Positions 6,577 through 9,467 of a DNA stretch of 9,467 nt are shown here, piece by piece (the stretch's first letter is position 1; the number at the start of each line of letters is the position of its first letter). The DNA is taken from positions 40,641-50,107 of the forward strand of contig DLAA01000135.1 in assembly GCA_002493835.1 (NCBI GenBank). The letters are read 5' to 3'. Source of the stretch: Lachnospiraceae bacterium UBA7060 (lineage in GTDB: Bacteria > Bacillota > Clostridia > Lachnospirales > Lachnospiraceae). Both the position numbers and the translations under genes were made by a program. Below the pieces are notes generated by a model that did no database searches, had not been told where the DNA came from, and saw nothing but the letters and a program-made list of their open reading frames with translations.

Positions 6577-7227
6577 TTATACAGTGTTCATATTCTCTCC
6601 GCCCGGTTTCAGATTCCCAACACGTTCCGCAATACTCGCCTCAAAAGCCTCCTCCGTCATGGAAGGATCCTTTGTCGCCTTCCAGATATCGCAGGGCAGT
6701 CTGTCACACCCGGCACAGTTTGCATACTTGTTTTTGTTTACTGCACAGCGGTAGATCGGACAAGCCTCCCCTTTGGGTGCATGGAAAACTTTACCGTTTG
6801 ACTCGTTACATCCTGTACACATATTACCATAGCAGCCACATTTTGTACAATCTGATCCGCAGACAGTTAACCCCAGTATCTCGCGCTGTTTTTTCCCGCT
6901 GAAAGAGGATAGTACAAGCCGGTATGCTTCGTCGAGCATATGCTTCATCAGTTCGTCCGGCACTTCCCCGTCGGGTTTCACGGAATTCCAATGCTGCTTA
7001 TTCATATAATAGCCGGGAATAATGTCCGGGTGCTGCTGCCGCAAAAAATCCCCCTCCACAGGATCCAGCTTCAAGGTTATGTAATAGGGTTTATTGTCCG
7101 AATCCAGGCAGATCGCCGCAAACATTTTGCCATCGATCAGATACCTCTCCCAATTCCATTCCGCCTGTAAATCCTTCGTCACACCGCGCTTATTTTTCAA
7201 ATACTCATCAATCCATGGATATTTCAT
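6577..7227 (-). CDS. MmcQ/YjbR-domain protein fused to a Cys-rich DUF3795 domain
   Basis: A 216-residue, two-domain protein. Residues about 1-112 match the MmcQ/YjbR fold: MKYPWIDEYL start, YITLKLDP, and MNKQHWNSV near 75-83. That fold resembles CyaY and is often labelled DNA-binding without direct proof. Residues about 118-185 are a DUF3795-type domain with 11 cysteines (123, 127, 130, 132, 137, 140, 156, 161, 171, 174, 179), including CPIYRCAVNK and CAGCDRLPC, suggesting bound zinc or an iron-sulfur cluster. I place the start at ATG 7225-7227: GGAGG sits 7 bases upstream, and the ATG overlaps the previous gene's stop as ATGA. A longer frame from 7257 lies inside the previous gene and lacks such support. 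Translational coupling with the GNAT-YoaP gene is likely. Confidence 0.9.
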   Translation of the reverse strand: MKYPWIDEYLKNKRGVTKDLQAEWNWERYLIDGKMFAAICLDSDNKPYYITLKLDPVEGDFLRQQHPDIIPGYYMNKQHWNSVKPDGEVPDELMKHMLDEAYRLVLSSFSGKKQREILGLTVCGSDCTKCGCYGNMCTGCNESNGKVFHAPKGEACPIYRCAVNKNKYANCAGCDRLPCDIWKATKDPSMTEEAFEASIAERVGNLKPGGENMNTV

Positions 7228-7991
7228 CTGTCTTCCTCCTTTTTTATCGTCCCGCACATTGCAAGAAACTTCTTTTCAGACAAAATCTCGTTCGTCACAT
7301 AACTGCCATTATAAAAAAGAGCATAGTTTGTCCATGCCGCAGGCGCATTCTGCGCTTTTTCCCGGCTGTCAATTTTAATCGTTGTTAGAGGAATCCCGTT
7401 CTCCTGTGCAATATGCTCCAGCAAAGGTACATATTTTGCCGTAAAAGGACAACCGTTTGTATAATACAGCACATACCCCTCTGCATCGATTTGCGGATGC
7501 TTCGCGCAGTCCCGGAATTTCGGTACAGGCGCTTTTTCTTCAAAAGGCAGATATAAAAGATGAAACCATGGGTCTGCAGTATCCGCAAGCCTAAAATCCC
7601 GGTATGCCAGATACGACGGATCCGATAAAAAGGATTTTTTCTTTGCAGAGGAAATCACGGTTAAGCCAGATTTCCCTTTTCCCTTTGCGTCCTCCATACA
7701 CCGCTTCAAAAGATCATCCGCATATCCGTGCCCTTTACAGGAACCGGAAACCCAGAAGCAGTTAATATGGATATAATTCTCCGCGGCAATCGGCACCCAG
7801 GCATTTTCGGCAGGAATATATTCAATAAAGCATTTCCCCCGGATATCGCCCTTTAAAAAAACAAGCCCCTCTTTCAATCTCTCCTGCATCCATTCCTTTT
7901 TTGCAATCACCTGCGGATCCTTCTTCCCAGAGATTGCACAGCAGATGTGTTCCGATTCCAAATTATTTTCTGTGATTTGAATGTACTCCAT
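7224..7991 (-). CDS. GNAT acetyltransferase with C-terminal YoaP-like domain
   Basis: A 255-residue fusion. The N-terminal GNAT half (about 1-150) has NYIHINCFWV leading into the acetyl-CoA loop SCKGHGYADDLL (84-95). The C-terminal part (about 160-250) matches the YoaP-like domain that follows GNAT in Bacillus YoaP-type proteins; it has a thioredoxin-like look, VLYYTNGCPFTAKY at 174-187 with a single cysteine (181), then a predicted helix and strand (TIKIDS). The substrate is unknown. Start: ATG 7989-7991 with AAGGAG 7 bases upstream; an upstream frame to 8060 lacks an equivalent site. First gene of the operon. The pairing of a thioredoxin-like domain with a neighbouring Cys-cluster protein may point to thiol or metal chemistry, but that is inference. 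Confidence 0.88.
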   Translation of the reverse strand: MEYIQITENNLESEHICCAISGKKDPQVIAKKEWMQERLKEGLVFLKGDIRGKCFIEYIPAENAWVPIAAENYIHINCFWVSGSCKGHGYADDLLKRCMEDAKGKGKSGLTVISSAKKKSFLSDPSYLAYRDFRLADTADPWFHLLYLPFEEKAPVPKFRDCAKHPQIDAEGYVLYYTNGCPFTAKYVPLLEHIAQENGIPLTTIKIDSREKAQNAPAAWTNYALFYNGSYVTNEILSEKKFLAMCGTIKKEEDR

Positions 7992-8035
7992 TTTCGCACT
8001 CCTTTGCATATTTTTATAATCATACCATATAAAAC

Positions 8036-8053
8036 ATGACATCTGTATGTCAT
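8036..8053. promoter_or_regulatory. Inverted repeat between divergent units, possible operator
   Basis: Arms ATGACAT and ATGTCAT are separated by CTGT, a perfect 7-bp inverted repeat. It lies 45 bases upstream of the GNAT-YoaP start and 20 bases behind the plus-strand promoter at 8073. The position suits an operator for the minus-strand operon; the binding protein is unknown. I could not find a convincing -35/-10 pair for the operon itself. Confidence 0.35.
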
Positions 8054-8072
8054 TTTTCAAATATGATTTTTC

Positions 8073-8101
8073 TTGTCAAAATATCTATCAGGATATATCA
8101 T
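8073..8101 (+). promoter_or_regulatory. Sigma-A promoter upstream of the response-regulator remnant
   Basis: TTGTCA (8073-8078), a 17-base spacer and TATCAT (8096-8101): each hexamer matches five of six consensus bases. It would start transcription near 8108, about 26 bases before the ATG at 8134, with GGAGG between. It appears to have outlived the gene it served. Confidence 0.55.
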
Positions 8102-8133
8102 TTTTATAAATCGGTTCCGAAACGGAGGTTTAC

Positions 8134-8214
8134 ATGATCAGAATTTTACTGTTAGAGGACGATATAAGTCTCATAGACGGGCTGCCGGGGCTTCTCGACC
8201 ACCCGTTGGCATGA
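8134..8214 (+). pseudogene. N-terminal remnant of an OmpR-type response regulator
   Basis: ATG at 8134, preceded by AACGGAGGT, encodes MIRILLLEDDISLIDGL, which is the start of a receiver domain: hydrophobic first strand, then the acidic Glu8-Asp9-Asp10 pocket. The frame then runs through about nine unrelated residues to TGA at 8214. An intact OmpR-family regulator is about 220-235 residues, so the phospho-acceptor aspartate, the rest of the receiver and the DNA-binding domain are missing. No other plus-strand frame downstream looks like the continuation, so this is a deletion or truncation rather than a simple frameshift. Promoter and RBS remain intact. A functional 26-residue peptide is the alternative but is less likely. 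Confidence 0.7.
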
Positions 8215-8220
8215 AACAAT

Positions 8221-8244
8221 CAGCGGGTACTAATGTACCCGCTG
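8221..8244 (-). terminator. 10-bp perfect hairpin between ddh and the regulator remnant
   Basis: Arms CAGCGGGTAC (8221-8230) and GTACCCGCTG (8235-8244) enclose TAAT. It starts 34 bases beyond the ddh stop, so it probably ends ddh transcription; the following minus-strand sequence ATTGTTTC is a poor U-tract. On the plus strand a T-rich run begins about 9 bases after the stem, so it might also end transcription from the remnant's promoter. Direction is therefore uncertain. Confidence 0.6.
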
Positions 8245-8278
8245 GCAACTATGTCTTTTCTTTTATTTCAAATGAATT

Positions 8279-9265
8279 CTACAGCATTTCCGCCCGCAGC
8301 GCAGCCCCATCCTTTGCACTCAAATAAGCCGGTGGAATATCAAACACCGTTTTCGCTCCCGACTGCCCCTCCTTATAGAGGCGGTAAGCCGCTCTCGCAT
8401 AAGCGACAATCACACAGGAAGTAAATTCTGGGTTGGAATCCAATTTCAGCCGATACTCAATCAGATGGCTGTTTTCCTCCTCCCAGCCGGTCTTACCGCT
8501 TCTAAGCACAAAACCGCCGTGAGGAATACCGCTGTGATCTCTGAGAAGCTCCTCCTCACTGACAAAATGCACTGTAGTGTCGTAATCTGCAAAATAGTTC
8601 GGCATGGTTTTGATCTCCTGCTCCACTTTGGAGGCGTCCGCTCCTTCTTCCAAAACCACAAAACACTCCCGCGTATGTTTTTCCCGGGTTGAGAGTTCAG
8701 GATCTTTCCCTTCTCTTACAGCCGCTAGAGCCGCTTCCACTGGAATGGTATACTGCTTGGCATTTTTTACGCCCTCAATCCGTCGTATGGCGTCAGAATG
8801 ACCTTGGCTGACACCTTTACCCCAGAAAGTATAGTCTTTACCGTTTGGCAGAATAGCGCTGGCATACATTCTGTTTAAGGAAAACATCCCAGGATCCCAC
8901 CCCACAGAGATGATGCCAATCTTCCCTGCTTCCTTTGCAGCTGTATCCACATTTGCAAAATGCGTGGGAATCTTCGCATGGGTGTCGAAGCTGTCCACGA
9001 TGTTAAACAACTTCACAAACTCAGGCGACTGCTCTGGCAGATCTGTCGCACTTCCGCCACAGAGAATCATCACATCAATCTTATCCTTCCAAGCTGCCGC
9101 CTCCGACACATGGCAGACTGCTGCAGACTTCGTAAGGATCTGTAAATCTTCCGGTTTTCTACGGGTAAATACCGCCGCCAGTTCCATATCCGGGTTCTGC
9201 TTCACAGCGCACTCCACGCCGCGGCCCAGATTTCCATAACCTATAATTCCAATTCTAATTGACAT
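8279..9265 (-). CDS. ddh: meso-Diaminopimelate D-dehydrogenase
   Basis: The 328-residue product fits the family (about 320-330). It catalyses NADPH-dependent reductive amination of L-2-amino-6-oxopimelate to meso-diaminopimelate, the one-step shortcut to the precursor of lysine and of peptidoglycan cross-links, in the cytoplasm. The dinucleotide-binding loop is GYGNLG at 9-14. Family blocks follow: CGGSATDLPEQ (69-79), VDSFDTH (90-96), SVGWDPGMFS (120-129), WGKGVSQGHSDAIRRI (148-163) and IPHGGFVLR (247-255). I chose ATG 9263-9265 because GGAGGAAAG precedes it and MSIRIGIIGYGNLG is the normal family N-terminus; the frame stays open 57 codons further upstream, but that part overlaps a terminator hairpin and is not family sequence. 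No other lysine gene is adjacent. Confidence 0.95.
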   Translation of the reverse strand: MSIRIGIIGYGNLGRGVECAVKQNPDMELAAVFTRRKPEDLQILTKSAAVCHVSEAAAWKDKIDVMILCGGSATDLPEQSPEFVKLFNIVDSFDTHAKIPTHFANVDTAAKEAGKIGIISVGWDPGMFSLNRMYASAILPNGKDYTFWGKGVSQGHSDAIRRIEGVKNAKQYTIPVEAALAAVREGKDPELSTREKHTRECFVVLEEGADASKVEQEIKTMPNYFADYDTTVHFVSEEELLRDHSGIPHGGFVLRSGKTGWEEENSHLIEYRLKLDSNPEFTSCVIVAYARAAYRLYKEGQSGAKTVFDIPPAYLSAKDGAALRAEML

Positions 9266-9314
9266 CTTTCCTCCATTCCGAAAAGAATCTACCCATAAAA
9301 TTCTTTCCACCTGC

Positions 9315-9343
9315 AAAAGCAGCCGTACAAGACGACTGCTTTT
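9315..9343 (-). terminator. Intrinsic terminator in the ddh leader, minus-strand specific
   Basis: Twelve-base arms at 9315-9326 and 9332-9343 enclose a 5-base loop. In minus-strand RNA all 12 positions pair, with one G-U wobble, and the stem ends in UUUU; in plus-strand RNA the same position would be a C-A mismatch. It ends 49 bases before the ddh start. It either stops an upstream minus-strand transcript or acts as an attenuator for ddh. I saw no strong promoter between it and ddh; TTGCAG with a 19-base spacer to TAGATT is poor. Confidence 0.75.
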
Positions 9344-9467
9344 CCATCTTTCGTATATGCCCCAAAATGCCGTATCTTGTATTTTGACTCCTAGCAATGC
9401 TAGGTGGGTAACCGCAACCATACTTCTGTCTTCCACTGCTGGGTGCCCAAAGGCTGGAGGCCTGACA
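9344..9467 (-). other. Non-coding, structure-rich segment; possible 3' part of a structured RNA
   Basis: No credible coding frame is present. Short stems include CCTAGC/GCTAGG with a 3-base loop at 9390-9404 and CAAAAT/ATTTTG at 9363-9368 and 9381-9386. The part nearest the window edge is GC-rich, with further short complementary blocks. Lying directly upstream of a terminator that works only on the minus strand, it could be the 3' portion of a small RNA or of a ddh riboregulator. I do not see the conserved motifs of the lysine riboswitch, tmRNA, RNase P RNA or SRP RNA. The family is unassigned and the segment is cut by the window edge. Confidence 0.35.

Noticed and set aside
7992..8060. Upstream extension of the GNAT-YoaP protein
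   Set aside because: It runs across the inverted repeat at 8036-8053 and has no RBS; AAGGAG precedes the ATG at 7991.
8073..8327. 84-codon plus-strand frame across the regulator remnant
   Set aside because: It runs through promoter, RBS and hairpin sequence in a different frame from the receiver-like residues and has no RBS of its own.
9403..9415. Resemblance of GGTGGGTAACCGC (plus strand) to a T-box antiterminator motif
   Set aside because: The T-box core is close to GGGTGGNACCGCG; spacing and bases differ, and no specifier stem or downstream gene is visible in that direction.
9266..9436. 57-codon N-terminal extension of Ddh
   Set aside because: The extension spans a terminator hairpin, is not part of the Ddh family, and the internal ATG has a good RBS and the conserved MSIRIGIIGYGNLG start.
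1..9467. CRISPR arrays, tRNA or rRNA genes, transposases, phage genes
   Set aside because: No regularly spaced direct repeats, cloverleaf or rRNA-like stretches, or transposase/integrase motifs were found by eye on either strand.

Overview
The window looks like chromosome of a spore-former-lineage Clostridia bacterium, most likely Lachnospiraceae. The evidence is a SpoIID/LytB-type protein, a meso-diaminopimelate dehydrogenase, a D-lyxose isomerase, a Cof-type HAD phosphatase and a pair of proteins I recall as DUF6179 and DUF6323. Ribosome binding sites are strong AGGAGG/GGAGG types and TTG/GTG starts are common. These assignments come from recognising sequences by eye; no search was run.

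Layout, left to right. (1) 1-183: on the minus strand, the first codons of a gene that runs off the left edge, then hairpins. (2) 183-2480 (-): a large membrane-anchored SpoIID-domain protein. (3) 2612-2867 (+): a near-consensus promoter driving a 54-residue conserved-looking small protein, the only convincing intact plus-strand gene. (4) 2890-5662 (-): a probable four-gene transcription unit, read DUF6323-like, DUF6179-like, Cof-type HAD phosphatase, GNAT acetyltransferase. Its first two genes are clearly AT-rich, and its first three start with TTG, GTG and TTG. (5) 5663-5877: a promoter for unit 4, a 16-bp palindrome with a T-run, and a long terminator hairpin for the next unit. (6) 5878-7991 (-): a tight three-gene operon, read GNAT-YoaP fusion, MmcQ/YjbR-DUF3795 fusion, D-lyxose ketol-isomerase. 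(7) 7992-8278: an inverted repeat, a plus-strand promoter, an RBS and only the first ~17 codons of an OmpR-type response regulator, then a hairpin. (8) 8279-9265 (-): meso-diaminopimelate dehydrogenase. (9) 9266-9467: a non-coding, structure-rich stretch ending in a terminator whose pairing fits only minus-strand RNA.

How the genes may work together: most are housekeeping or accessory enzymes. Ddh makes meso-DAP for lysine and peptidoglycan, and the SpoIID-like protein probably acts on peptidoglycan. The acetyltransferase/Cys-rich/isomerase operon and the DUF6323-DUF6179-HAD-GNAT unit have no obvious common pathway. The least explained items are the AT-rich DUF pair, the 54-residue protein, the response-regulator remnant with intact control signals, and the structured region upstream of ddh. 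Nothing here is a clear new defence or mobile system.
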